This document shows, piece by piece, positions 9,329 to 18,117 of a DNA stretch of 64,000 nucleotides; the first letter of the stretch is position 1; each line of letters opens with the position of its first letter. The DNA is taken from NCBI GenBank assembly GCA_016712465.1, contig JADJQZ010000001.1, forward strand, positions 3,224,001-3,288,000. Reading direction: 5' to 3'. The notes beneath the pieces were generated by a model, which ran no database searches, was not told where the DNA came from, and saw only the letters and a list, made by a program, of their open reading frames with translations. The stretch is from Candidatus Obscuribacter sp. (lineage in GTDB: Bacteria > Cyanobacteriota > Vampirovibrionia > Obscuribacterales > Obscuribacteraceae). The position numbers and the translations under genes are program-made.

Positions 9329-9389
9329 GAACATCTCCTCAACCTGGTACTTAAATGCTTTCGGCTCAAACAGATTTAGATTCACCTAC

Positions 9390-10919
9390 TTAATAACGAA
9401 TCTCAAGATCATAAGTCACCTTCGACTCGCCATTTGCCGGCACCTTGACGTTGAATTCGAAGGTGTGGCTATCCTTCTTGCTATAGGGCTGGCTGGGGTT
9501 CAATACCTTCCAGTCGCCATAAGCGTGTTCAACACAGGTGATTGTCACTTCCTTTTCTTTGTGGTTACGCAGGGTAAGTTCAAAACTCTGCTTTTGAATG
9601 CGCTGGGATGGATGCTGATAGCTGGTCTGCTTACGTTCACCCACCAGGTCAAAAGCATCACCAATGTAAAGCCTTACCTTCTCATCCTTAGGGGTATGGT
9701 CGATGAGGTCTTCACCGACAAACTGCATGGCGCCGTCCTGGTCTCTCTTATAAACCCGTACCTTACCCTTGGGCATGGGCATACCGAGATTATTTTCCTT
9801 ACTATTGGACACTTCCAGCTTGACGTTAACCTTCTGTTTCTCCTGACCTCCTCGACCATAATATCCAACCGGGGAAGCGCTATCAAAAACATAGAGTTTT
9901 TTGACCGGTACGGAAGCAGCGTTGAACAAAGTCAATTGCTTGGTTTCATTGTTATTGACGTCGGTCTTGCCGGCCAGACTGTAGAGATGGTACTCAGCAA
10001 AAGATTGCTCGGAAAACTGTGGCGCGGCGGCTCCGTTCATGGCTATAGACTTGTACATAATGCCGCTTGATCTGGGAACAGCATTCTGCACCTTGTGCAC
10101 ATCGCCGGCCATAAGCTTGAGAGCCGCCTGTTTGTAGCTTGTGCCCGACTTATTGTCGAGGGTAACCCAGCTAGTCAGATCGCAAGCCGAGTCATCTGCA
10201 TTGGCAACCGCTACGTAATCGCATTTCCAGTTCATACCCTGTGTCTGATAGCTGATCTCAGCCTTATGGGTTCCGGCTTTGTCAGCCGCAAGCTTCCACA
10301 GCAAAGAAGGCTTGGGAACAAGCCCTTCCGGCAACTCCGCCAGTTCAACTTCGCCCTGGGCCCCGACAACTACACCACTACTGGTTTTAAGCACTATCGA
10401 CTGGCTGCGCTGCGAGACATTGCCATTACTGTCTGAAATGGTTACCAGAGGCGGGTTCAACAGGGTGCCGGTAATTTCATGCACGGCGCCGCCGGAAAGA
10501 TACTGCCGAATCTTTATGTCTTTACCCACGGACTTGGACAAAATCGTTCCCACATCCATAAGGTCGTACTGATAGTTTTGCTCGCGCACCACCACCGAGT
10601 TTGGTGCCGTCAAGGAAGTAAAGCTCACCGTAGTCGGATCGATAGCGGCAGCCACATCGTCAAAGCGCAGATTATTAATGCCCTCTTTCAAATCTACCGA
10701 GCGAATGTCCTTCACCAGTCCAAAGTTTTGATTGTAGACAGTGATGGCAATGCCTGTGGAAGCACCGGCCTGGGGTCCATCTGATCGGGGCGGGCTTTTC
10801 TCGGCGCGAGTTTCAGCCCTGGCAGAGGCCTTTGCATCGCTCTTAGCAATACCGGCCAGAGGCGACGAGAGCAAAAGCATAAGAGAAAGGGGAACAAAGG
10901 CTCCAGACGTAAAGCGCAT
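9390..10919 (-). CDS. Secreted DUF4139-type protein, copy 2
   Basis: A protein of 509 residues with signal peptide (MRFTSGAFVPLSLMLLLSS) and AGAGGA upstream of the ATG. It is a tandem paralogue of the next gene: long identical runs such as AAAIDPTTVSFTSLTAPNSV and GMNWKCDYVAVANADDS occur in both, while the signal peptides and linkers differ. This points to duplication with retained selection on the mature protein. Role unknown; exported, possibly cell-surface. The two genes probably share a transcript starting upstream of this copy. Confidence 0.72.
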   Translation of the reverse strand: MRFTSGAFVPLSLMLLLSSPLAGIAKSDAKASARAETRAEKSPPRSDGPQAGASTGIAITVYNQNFGLVKDIRSVDLKEGINNLRFDDVAAAIDPTTVSFTSLTAPNSVVVREQNYQYDLMDVGTILSKSVGKDIKIRQYLSGGAVHEITGTLLNPPLVTISDSNGNVSQRSQSIVLKTSSGVVVGAQGEVELAELPEGLVPKPSLLWKLAADKAGTHKAEISYQTQGMNWKCDYVAVANADDSACDLTSWVTLDNKSGTSYKQAALKLMAGDVHKVQNAVPRSSGIMYKSIAMNGAAAPQFSEQSFAEYHLYSLAGKTDVNNNETKQLTLFNAASVPVKKLYVFDSASPVGYYGRGGQEKQKVNVKLEVSNSKENNLGMPMPKGKVRVYKRDQDGAMQFVGEDLIDHTPKDEKVRLYIGDAFDLVGERKQTSYQHPSQRIQKQSFELTLRNHKEKEVTITCVEHAYGDWKVLNPSQPYSKKDSHTFEFNVKVPANGESKVTYDLEIRY

Positions 10920-11012
10920 TTTTTAATCCTCTAAGAACTGTTTATTTTCGCACTGCAAAGCGCAGATTAATCATTAAGTCAAAGCAGATAGCCGCCAACT
11001 ATAGCAAATCAC

Positions 11013-12161
11013 CTAATTCTTCAAGCGGCGGTCGAAGAAATTGAGAGCGGTGTCGATATTGCCCCCCTTTTCAATGTCATGGCTCTGCCCGTCAAGAGCC
11101 ACGAACTCCACAGGGGCGTTTCGCGCCTGCAGGGCGTGGGCAAACTTTTCGCTTTGAGAAAAAGGCACAATTGTGTCGGCTTTACCGTGCACAATCAAAA
11201 TGGGCGGACAGAGACCCGACACATAAGTGACGGGGCTGGCCATGTCGGCCCTGGCTTTATTCTGGGCAGCCGGTCCACTCAAGAAAATGCTCAAGGACGC
11301 AACCGGAGATGAAGTATCCCAGGTCCTACCCGGGCTGGTATCGGTGGCCAGGGCATACAAATCTGCCGGACCGCAGAAATCACAAACAGCCTTCACGTCT
11401 CTTGAAAAAGAACGGTCGTTAGCCCCCATATCAAGGGCAGAAACCCTGGCGGAAGTACCCATCAAAGCCACCAGGTGTCCACCGGCAGAGGTACCCCAGA
11501 GCCCAATTCGACCGGCATCAATATCAAAACGGGAAGCATTGGCCTTAATAAAGCGCAGCGCCGTATTCAAGTCTTCCATTTGAGCAGGGAAGGGGCTCTC
11601 CTGCGCGAGCCGATAATTCACCAGACAGACGGCATAGCCTCGCTTTACAGCCTGTCCTAGCCAGGACGGCGGACTTTTAGCGGACGGACGACTGGTCCAG
11701 CCGCCCCCGTGCACATAAATAATGAGCGGAAAGTTGGAACCCTGGGCCGGTTTGTAAAGACTCATGAGATGTGCCTGATCAGTCAAGCCGGGCCAATAAC
11801 TGAAGCCTTCCATGCGGTTCATTTTGACGCCGGCAAGCTTACTCAACACCTGGTCAGGCAGCCTGTTCTTAATAGCCTCCGGCAACTGGGCATTCACCTT
11901 ATCGATGAGCGCCGTCGAATCACCCTGCTTGCCTACCTGACGGTTGATTTCCTTCATCACCTTGTCTTTCAAGTCGGCAGGCACCTTACCCTTGAATTTG
12001 CTGAAGACTTTGGTTGTAGCACGATCCAGCAGATCGTCGATAGAACTGCCGGCGCCGGTTGTACTGCTGCTATTCTGGGCCGGCGCCGGGCTGCCCCCTA
12101 GAAACAGGCAAGCGGCCAAAAGACAAAGAACGCTTTTATAATTACCGATAGTCTTTATCAT
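11013..12161 (-). CDS. Secreted alpha/beta-hydrolase (esterase/lipase of the BD-FAE/carboxylesterase type)
   Basis: A protein of 382 residues with a signal peptide (hydrophobic residues 9-25, ending SPAPAQ). A helical region of about 90 residues precedes the hydrolase domain. The oxyanion-hole motif HGGGW is near residue 151, the nucleophile elbow GTSAGGH near 224, the acid in KADTIVPF near 327 and the His in GQSHDIE near 360, so the catalytic triad is complete. It should hydrolyse a carboxylic ester outside the cytoplasm; substrate unknown. It stands alone between the DUF4139 pair and a divergent TPR gene. Confidence 0.85.
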   Translation of the reverse strand: MIKTIGNYKSVLCLLAACLFLGGSPAPAQNSSSTTGAGSSIDDLLDRATTKVFSKFKGKVPADLKDKVMKEINRQVGKQGDSTALIDKVNAQLPEAIKNRLPDQVLSKLAGVKMNRMEGFSYWPGLTDQAHLMSLYKPAQGSNFPLIIYVHGGGWTSRPSAKSPPSWLGQAVKRGYAVCLVNYRLAQESPFPAQMEDLNTALRFIKANASRFDIDAGRIGLWGTSAGGHLVALMGTSARVSALDMGANDRSFSRDVKAVCDFCGPADLYALATDTSPGRTWDTSSPVASLSIFLSGPAAQNKARADMASPVTYVSGLCPPILIVHGKADTIVPFSQSEKFAHALQARNAPVEFVALDGQSHDIEKGGNIDTALNFFDRRLKN

Positions 12162-12254
12162 AGGTCCTCAGTTAACATGGCACTCGGGCGACAATATAAG
12201 TCGATATTGTACTCCCATGGAGACAGCTTATTTGTGGTCGCCACGGAACTACTC

Positions 12255-12284
12255 TTGACTTAGGCGCCTCAATTCTTTCATAGT
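12255..12284 (+). promoter_or_regulatory. Possible sigma70-type promoter for the TPR/protease pair
   Basis: TTGACT and CATAGT are separated by 18 bases and lie about 45 bases before the TTG start at 12329. The match is five of six and four of six to the consensus. It is a sequence match only. Confidence 0.3.
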
Positions 12285-12328
12285 AACTGTGAGCACGACT
12301 GATCACCTAGAAGTTCGAGGGATTACCA

Positions 12329-13675
12329 TTGAAAGCAACGGCAAGCGCTCAAGAAGGCAAACACGGTTGGCGGCCGCTTCGTCGCTCTCTAGCCCTGACA
12401 CTGACGCTTGTTCTGTCACTGGTGACACTCTCACCGTTGGAGGCTAAAACCGCGAAGAGCGGAGCCAATAAACCGCAATCACTGCCGAAGCACAAAGACA
12501 AGAAGCATGACGTAGACTGGGTGACTAATTACAATGGTCGCTCAACCAACGAGCTTCTTTACGACAAAAGATTCGTGGGTCTGCTCAAGTCCATTGCTCC
12601 CGATGTAAAAGACGTAGTAGAAAAGGGTTCCTCAATTGTAGATAGCGCTTACGACAGACTGGGCGGACCACCCGAAACCGTCGAAATACTGAACAACCGC
12701 TTTCTTTTAGCCAAAGCAGACATGGCCCACTTCGCACGGGCCAAAGCCTTCCTGTTTTATGACTTAAGAGAAAAGCGAGGAATTCTGGCAATAGTCGACG
12801 GAGAAGAATGGCCGACCGTATTTACAGCCACCAAGCAGTACACAGACCAATCGCAGTTTCCGCCGGACTTCGACAAAGCTCTGACAGACTGGCTCCAACA
12901 TGAGAAGGTGATTGCCACGGCAAAGGTCTTCGTAGGGCCAAAAGGCAAAATCGAGAGAACCGAAATCAGTAAACTGGAAGCTCTCAATCAGATCATTGCC
13001 ACCAATCCCAAAGCCTACGAACTCTATGAGAAGCGAGCGGATTATCTGGTAGAAAACGGGAGTGGCAAAGAAGCCATCTCCGACTACACAAAAGTGATTG
13101 AAAACTGCACTCCCGGCGAGAAGCTGCCCTTGAGCCGAGCCCTGGCGGCACGCGGCAGTTTGGAATTGCAAGACAATTGCCTGGAGGAGGCCTTGAGAGA
13201 CTTCAGCCAGGCTATAGATATCAACCCCTGTACCTACGAAAGCGCCTCCTACCTGGCTAAAAGAGCAGAGGTCTACGAGCGCCTCAATAAACAAGAAGAA
13301 GCTCTCAAGGACTTGCAAAAGTCCATAGATACGAATAAGGCTTACCCCGGCTATTTACGCCGGGCCGAATACTATCAACGGCAGGGTAAAGACATGGAAG
13401 CCCTTAAGGATCTTGAACTGGAACTGACGAAGTGCAGTCAGTACCTGCGCACCCGCGTCCTGCATACACGTGCCGACATACATTACCGCAAAAAAGAATA
13501 CGAGAAGTCGCTGGCCGCGTGCAATCAAGCCCTGAAAGAAGACAACAACGCCGTAGACGTGCTCTGCATGCGAGCTCAAGTCTATCAAGCCATGAATAAG
13601 CCGGAACTTGCCGCACTAGATCGTAAGAAAGTCAAATCTCTCGATCCTGACCACGAATTACCGCCGCTGCGATAA
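12329..13675 (+). CDS. Secreted or membrane-anchored TPR protein
   Basis: A protein of 448 residues. An arginine-rich start and a hydrophobic segment (about residues 20-38) make an export signal or anchor. From about residue 215 to the end there are at least five TPR-like repeats (KAYELYEKRADYLVENG, EALRDFSQAIDINP, EALKDLQKSIDTN and so on), a scaffold for protein binding. The central part has no recognised motif. The TTG start is supported by GAGGG eight bases upstream. The aspartic protease gene follows after six bases, so the two are very probably translated together and may act together in the periplasm. Confidence 0.75.
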   Translation: MKATASAQEGKHGWRPLRRSLALTLTLVLSLVTLSPLEAKTAKSGANKPQSLPKHKDKKHDVDWVTNYNGRSTNELLYDKRFVGLLKSIAPDVKDVVEKGSSIVDSAYDRLGGPPETVEILNNRFLLAKADMAHFARAKAFLFYDLREKRGILAIVDGEEWPTVFTATKQYTDQSQFPPDFDKALTDWLQHEKVIATAKVFVGPKGKIERTEISKLEALNQIIATNPKAYELYEKRADYLVENGSGKEAISDYTKVIENCTPGEKLPLSRALAARGSLELQDNCLEEALRDFSQAIDINPCTYESASYLAKRAEVYERLNKQEEALKDLQKSIDTNKAYPGYLRRAEYYQRQGKDMEALKDLELELTKCSQYLRTRVLHTRADIHYRKKEYEKSLAACNQALKEDNNAVDVLCMRAQVYQAMNKPELAALDRKKVKSLDPDHELPPLR

Positions 13676-13681
13676 GAAGAG

Positions 13682-14953
13682 ATGAGAGATACGGTGCCGC
13701 GATCGACAGAAGACATAACGAACAGGGGTCTGAAAGCAGCCTTCTTAGTTATGACGTTTTTGTTCGGCGGCGCCGCCCGGGGAGCTGACGATGCTTACAA
13801 ACTAGGGCTGGAGGCCTATGGCAAAGGCAATTATGCCGCAGCCGCCAGCCATTTTGATTCGGCCCTGCAAAAAACTCAAAACAATCCTCTACTCTGGTAT
13901 TACGATGCTCTTTGTTATCACCAATTGAAAAATTGGTCCATGGCAAAGAGTCGCTACAAAACCACTGCCTTATCTTTCCCTCTGACCGAGCCAGGAAGAA
14001 GAGCCGCCGCCGCTCTTAGAGCTATCGACCCAACCTTTGTAGCGCCCAATTCTCCTGCCACCACATCTACTTCAGGGCAAAGCGACAAAGGCTCCAGCGG
14101 CGCCTCTGCAACCGCTGAGAATACAGCTCCGGCCCCCAAATCATCAACTGCAGAGGCAGACCAGGCACTAGCGCAAGAGTTAACAAGACTACCGGACACG
14201 GCGCATTTCTACTTCAAGAAAGGTCATCAGGGTCACATGGAAGTCGACCTCATGGTAAACGGACATCCGGTCAAAGCCATCTTTGACACTGGCGCCAGTG
14301 CACTTTTCTACAAAGATCAACTAAAGGAAGCCGGACTGGACCTCAACAAAGCTAAGGTCGGCAAAGGTACCCGTGGATGGGCGGGAGTAGAAGTCCCCAC
14401 CGAAGTGATGCCCGCTGAGATAAAGCTGGGCACTCTCACCCGCACCATCAATATCAAAATGCCGGAAACGAGCACCGCCTTAAGTGACAACCTGATCGGC
14501 CAGGATTTCATAAAGGGCTACCAGTATGAAATTGACGACAGAGGCGGGCGGGTAGATTTGAAGAAAAACCTGGGAACCAAACAGGCCAAGCTAAATCCTC
14601 TCTATGACATTCCGATACAGATCATTGGCGGTAAAGAATTCATCGTTTTCACCGTCAACAGCCAATATGCAAAAGCATTTATTGATACTGGCGCAGCCAA
14701 CACCATCTTCGATGAATTTTCAGCGGCCCGTTTCGGAGCAGTTCCCACCGGCGAAGTCATCCACATGACTGGAGTAGGCGGCGACCTGACCATGAAAAAA
14801 GCCTATGTAAATATCCGTATCGGCGGCATGTATCGAGACAACTTTCCCATACTAATCGGCGGCAGCGGCGCTTGCGCCCTCGGGCAAGATCTGATGGACG
14901 GCTGGAGATACAAAGTAGACCGCGAAAACAAACTACTAAGGTTCTTTCACTAG
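13682..14953 (+). CDS. Exported TPR plus double retropepsin-like aspartic protease
   Basis: A protein of 423 residues. A hydrophobic segment (residues 17-30) is followed by TPR-like helices (35-105), a Ser/Thr/Ala-rich linker, then two aspartic-protease-like lobes, each with a DTG-Ala motif: IFDTGASALFY (near 203) and FIDTGAANTIFDE (near 336). Retropepsin-type bacterial proteases usually have one DTG per chain and dimerise; here both halves of the active site lie in one chain, so it could work as a monomer. The Asp residues are intact, so activity is plausible. The start overlaps its ribosome binding site with the end of the upstream TPR gene. Confidence 0.8.
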   Translation: MRDTVPRSTEDITNRGLKAAFLVMTFLFGGAARGADDAYKLGLEAYGKGNYAAAASHFDSALQKTQNNPLLWYYDALCYHQLKNWSMAKSRYKTTALSFPLTEPGRRAAAALRAIDPTFVAPNSPATTSTSGQSDKGSSGASATAENTAPAPKSSTAEADQALAQELTRLPDTAHFYFKKGHQGHMEVDLMVNGHPVKAIFDTGASALFYKDQLKEAGLDLNKAKVGKGTRGWAGVEVPTEVMPAEIKLGTLTRTINIKMPETSTALSDNLIGQDFIKGYQYEIDDRGGRVDLKKNLGTKQAKLNPLYDIPIQIIGGKEFIVFTVNSQYAKAFIDTGAANTIFDEFSAARFGAVPTGEVIHMTGVGGDLTMKKAYVNIRIGGMYRDNFPILIGGSGACALGQDLMDGWRYKVDRENKLLRFFH

Positions 14954-14967
14954 CTCTATCTAAGCTA

Positions 14968-15002
14968 GTCTCCGGCAAACAAATACGCTCTTTGCCGGAG
15001 AC
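14968..15002. terminator. Inverted repeat between convergent genes
   Basis: A perfect 12-bp stem (14968-14979 with 14991-15002) and an 11-base loop lie between two converging genes. Neither side has a T run, so an intrinsic terminator is possible but not typical. Confidence 0.35.
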
Positions 15003-15026
15003 CGAAATCTATGACCTGCTCTGGTC

Positions 15027-15308
15027 TTATGGAGGCGGCCCCGTGGGGGGTCGCGTTGGAGCGGGAGCTGGAGCAGGCTTATTATCCTGGGCTTGTTGAG
15101 CGGCCTGACCCTCTAGCCTGGCCTTATAAGCAAAGTAAAGCTGAGATTGCAGATACTGTTCGGAAACACCTGGTGCCTTACTGCCGACACCGGCATAGCC
15201 CGGCTGTGCAGAATAGGAAGCAAGCATCATCAAGAATACGAGAGCGCCTGCACTTGTTGCCAGCAGCCCTCTTACAGAAAACAGATTCCAGATCAATCGA
15301 GTCACCAA
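15027..15308 (-). CDS. Small exported proline-rich protein, PGYAGV type, copy 1
   Basis: About 93 residues: a hydrophobic N-terminal segment (signal or anchor, residues 14-32), the motif SAQPGYAGVGSK, a Gln/Ala-rich middle and a tail of alternating Ala-Pro and Pro residues. A second protein with the same plan (SGEPGYAGVAFK and a Pro tail) lies at 17105-17422, so the pair flanks the apolipoprotein N-acyltransferase gene. I know no named family. No cysteine lipobox is visible. The start is TTG at 15308 or GTG at 15305. Confidence 0.55.
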   Translation of the reverse strand: MVTRLIWNLFSVRGLLATSAGALVFLMMLASYSAQPGYAGVGSKAPGVSEQYLQSQLYFAYKARLEGQAAQQAQDNKPAPAPAPTRPPTGPPP

Positions 15309-15478
15309 AATTCCCGCATCGCGACACCAGACAATTAATATAACCGAGGCAATTGGGCTTACGGAGCTTGACTACCTGAACTGCACATTTTTTCACGCCT
15401 CTTCTCAACCACACTCTTCACGCCAGGTGCGGCCGCCGCTGCCGCCATTAACAGAATGTTAGCCTGGCGCTACCGCAT

Positions 15479-17047
15479 TTGCAGCCCATTCCAACTACTA
15501 TGAACAGGTTGGCAAGTATTGGAAAAGTAGTGACAAGCCTCCCGAATACCACTGAAAGAACAGCCGCACCGCCGGCAGAAAGGTGCGGCGAAACTGAATT
15601 CAGCGGTACCAACTGCAAAACAGCTTCTGCTCTGTCCATCCTGTGCGGTGTAATCCTGGGTTTGTCAGCCCCAGGTCACGACCAGTGGTATCTTGCCTGG
15701 TGCGCCATCGCACCGCTCTTTTTCCTTATCTACTCGGCAACAAGCCATAAGACTGCAGCGCTGCAGTCACTGATGTTTGGCTTCGCATACAACTTTACTT
15801 ATTTGCATTGGCTCTTCAATATTCACCCCAGCCAAAACTGTCCGATATTTTTGAAAATAGGGCTAGTGCTCATAGTATGCCTGCATCAGTCCCTCATCTT
15901 TGCCGTCTTCTCAAGGCTCTGCCGCAGCCGACTGCTAAGCACTGTGCCGCTCCTCATACCTTTGAGCTGGGTGCTACTCTTCAACAAAATTGGTAACGCC
16001 CCCATACTATTCGGTGTTCCCTGGACTATGGTGGAATACTCTCAATACAAGCAGAGCTACCTGCTGCCACTCTTGAGCACCACTGGTGGTATCGGGCTCG
16101 GAGCGGCAATTGTTCTGACAAACCTCTGCCTGTATTTTGCATGCAACAGGCGATTGCATCTGGTCAGCAAGAACAGAGGACAGTGTTACGGAGCACTGCT
16201 GTTACTGCCGCTTGCCGCCCTCTCTTACCTCTTCCTCAAACCGGCTGCGCCGTCGCCGCTGTCGAATTGTAACTTAGTGCTCTTGCAAGGCAATGCCGTC
16301 ATAAATCGCTCCGGCACAAACATAAAGCAAGTGATGGACAATTACATGGCCCTCGTTTCAAAAGCACCGCCCGGAAGTATTTGCCTCTGGCCGGAGTGGT
16401 CTATGCCGATGCATTTTTCTCAAATGCCCCTGGGAAGAATTAGCGTAGCCGGTCTTGCCCGCTCTTACCAACAAGATTGGATTGTGGGCGGGCTGGATGC
16501 AGACAAACTCGGACGGGAATACAATGCGGTCTACGCTTTTTCCAAGAACGGAAAGATGCTGGATGATGTCTACAGAAAGCGCATGCTGGTTCTCTTTGGC
16601 GAATACATGCCCTGGGTAATCAGTCGACTGCCGTTTGGAACCACAAAAACAGACGGCACGCCCCAGGGAGAATCTCTGGTAAACGGCTGCGAACCAACGA
16701 TCTTCAAGCTTGCCGACGGCAAGTTGGGTGCCCTGATCTGTCTGGAGGTGGTCTCACCTGAATTGGTCACTGAAACAGTAAGGCAGGGTGCTCAATTGCT
16801 GGTAGATTGCAGCAATACCACCTGGTTCGACACACCCATGGTCGGTAGCCAGATGCTGGCATTTTGTGTATTTAGAGCGGCAGAGACCGGTAGAGAGCTA
16901 GCCTTCTGCACGACCACCGGACCATCCACCATCGTGGACCGCAATGGAAGAATCAAGCTTCTAACTAAACTCAATACAAGAATCGCACCAGGAGAGAGAG
17001 TCAATTTCTACAATGACCTTACTCCATTTTCAAAATGGTATCGCTGA
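15479..17047 (+). CDS. lnt: Apolipoprotein N-acyltransferase
   Basis: A protein of about 522 residues, usual length. The N-terminal half has several membrane segments (about residues 50-270). The periplasmic nitrilase-like domain follows, with the catalytic residues in order: Glu in LWPEWSM (near 305), Lys in YRKRMLVLFGEYMPW (near 366) and Cys in ALICLEV (near 420). It adds a third acyl chain to the N-terminal cysteine of lipoproteins in the inner membrane. The TTG start is uncertain; ATG at 15500 gives an N-terminus closer to homologues. It sits between two small reverse-strand genes of the PGYAGV type. Confidence 0.9.
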   Translation: MQPIPTTMNRLASIGKVVTSLPNTTERTAAPPAERCGETEFSGTNCKTASALSILCGVILGLSAPGHDQWYLAWCAIAPLFFLIYSATSHKTAALQSLMFGFAYNFTYLHWLFNIHPSQNCPIFLKIGLVLIVCLHQSLIFAVFSRLCRSRLLSTVPLLIPLSWVLLFNKIGNAPILFGVPWTMVEYSQYKQSYLLPLLSTTGGIGLGAAIVLTNLCLYFACNRRLHLVSKNRGQCYGALLLLPLAALSYLFLKPAAPSPLSNCNLVLLQGNAVINRSGTNIKQVMDNYMALVSKAPPGSICLWPEWSMPMHFSQMPLGRISVAGLARSYQQDWIVGGLDADKLGREYNAVYAFSKNGKMLDDVYRKRMLVLFGEYMPWVISRLPFGTTKTDGTPQGESLVNGCEPTIFKLADGKLGALICLEVVSPELVTETVRQGAQLLVDCSNTTWFDTPMVGSQMLAFCVFRAAETGRELAFCTTTGPSTIVDRNGRIKLLTKLNTRIAPGERVNFYNDLTPFSKWYR

Positions 17048-17104
17048 CAATGCTCGAACAGAAGACAGAAGCCCTGAGGTAGTCTAAAGGACCTCTAATG
17101 ACCT

Positions 17105-17422
17105 CTAATCATCTTCACGAGGAGGAGGAGAGGTAGGGGGTGGCGGCGGCGGCGGATTATTCTTCGGGGACTCCTGCGTCTGATTCGCCTGACTCTGATT
17201 CAAGAGAAAGAGATAGGTTTGAAGATCCTGCTCCCCTTGGTTATTACCCTTAAATGCTACACCAGCGTAGCCAGGCTCACCTGAATATGAGAAAAGCATC
17301 GTCAAAATCGCCAGAAGCCCTGCACAAACAGAGATAGCCAATTTGGCGCAAGCCTTATTTGAGTCTGATTGAGTTGCCACAAAAAATCTCGCTACTATGA
17401 CTAACCTAAATGATAGTGGCAA
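17105..17422 (-). CDS. Small exported proline-rich protein, PGYAGV type, copy 2
   Basis: Up to 105 residues, paralogous in plan to the gene at 15027-15308: hydrophobic segment (about residues 25-45), the motif SGEPGYAGVAFK, a Gln/Asn-rich middle and a poly-proline tail (PPPPPPPTSPPP). A GTG at 17380 with GCGAGA upstream is a likely start and gives a tighter signal segment than the TTG at 17422. Function unknown. The conserved PGYAGV after the membrane segment in both copies suggests the site is under selection. Confidence 0.55.
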   Translation of the reverse strand: MPLSFRLVIVARFFVATQSDSNKACAKLAISVCAGLLAILTMLFSYSGEPGYAGVAFKGNNQGEQDLQTYLFLLNQSQANQTQESPKNNPPPPPPPTSPPPREDD

Positions 17423-17579
17423 AACACAATCACACGCGCCGCTTGGCTACCATCCAGCACAATAATTTATCCTTCCATTAACCAGTGCTTTGCCAGTTGG
17501 TCTCGCTAAAGTTAGTCTCGCTAAAACGTCAATAGAAAAACTGCCCGCGAGAATTACCGCACCAAAGACCGATTTTCAC

Positions 17580-18059
17580 TCAAACATCGCCGAAGGAGTT
17601 CTTTGCCAGTTGCACTCCCCGAGCATAAAACCAGCCTATGATCAGAAACGTGCCCCCAAGAAAAACGGGAGCGAACCAGGCGCCAAGCCCATCAGCTCGA
17701 CTGAGAGCCGTTTCAGCAGCCTTCCACTGAATATAAGCCAGCAAGGCGGAAGTATGCACTTTCATTAACCAGAGAAGTTTTCGACAGTGGGCCAGCAGCG
17801 CCTCTTTGTTTTCATCGGTCAGCTTCCAGGGGATATTAAAACGATTGGAGGCTTCACCAAAACTAAGGGATATATACATAATGATGCTGATCACAGGCAA
17901 CATGGCCAGGGCTATCTTAGGGCCATAGCCATCCGGACGCCCGGTCACGCCAAAATGAATGGGCACAGTCTCGGGCAGTTGATTCCAGGCGGACAGAAAC
18001 ACGGCCAACCCGGCAACAGTAAACAATGCGGGTAGCAACTCTTTCACTAGCTTATTCAA
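17580..18059 (-). CDS. DUF1648 membrane protein
   Basis: A protein of 159 residues with about four hydrophobic segments. The N-terminal stretch LPETVPIHFGVTGRPDGYG is the characteristic DUF1648 signature, also found at the start of SdpI-type immunity proteins; the rest of SdpI is not present. Cytoplasmic membrane location is expected. Function not established. It precedes the Clp N-domain gene on the same strand by 58 bases and may be in the same transcript. Confidence 0.7.
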   Translation of the reverse strand: MNKLVKELLPALFTVAGLAVFLSAWNQLPETVPIHFGVTGRPDGYGPKIALAMLPVISIIMYISLSFGEASNRFNIPWKLTDENKEALLAHCRKLLWLMKVHTSALLAYIQWKAAETALSRADGLGAWFAPVFLGGTFLIIGWFYARGVQLAKNSFGDV

Positions 18060-18117
18060 AGCAGCATCCTCCCCACCATAGAAGCATCATGCCACAAAAA
18101 ACTGAGCAGCGAAAGGC

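Noticed and set aside
9213..10070. Forward frame of 285 codons across the DUF4139 pair
   Set aside because: Antisense shadow of two real signal-peptide genes, with composition typical of reverse-complement coding sequence.
17090..17112. Short direct repeat of ACCTCTAATG type
   Set aside because: Two copies of about ten bases only, with no further units or inverted ends; probably chance.
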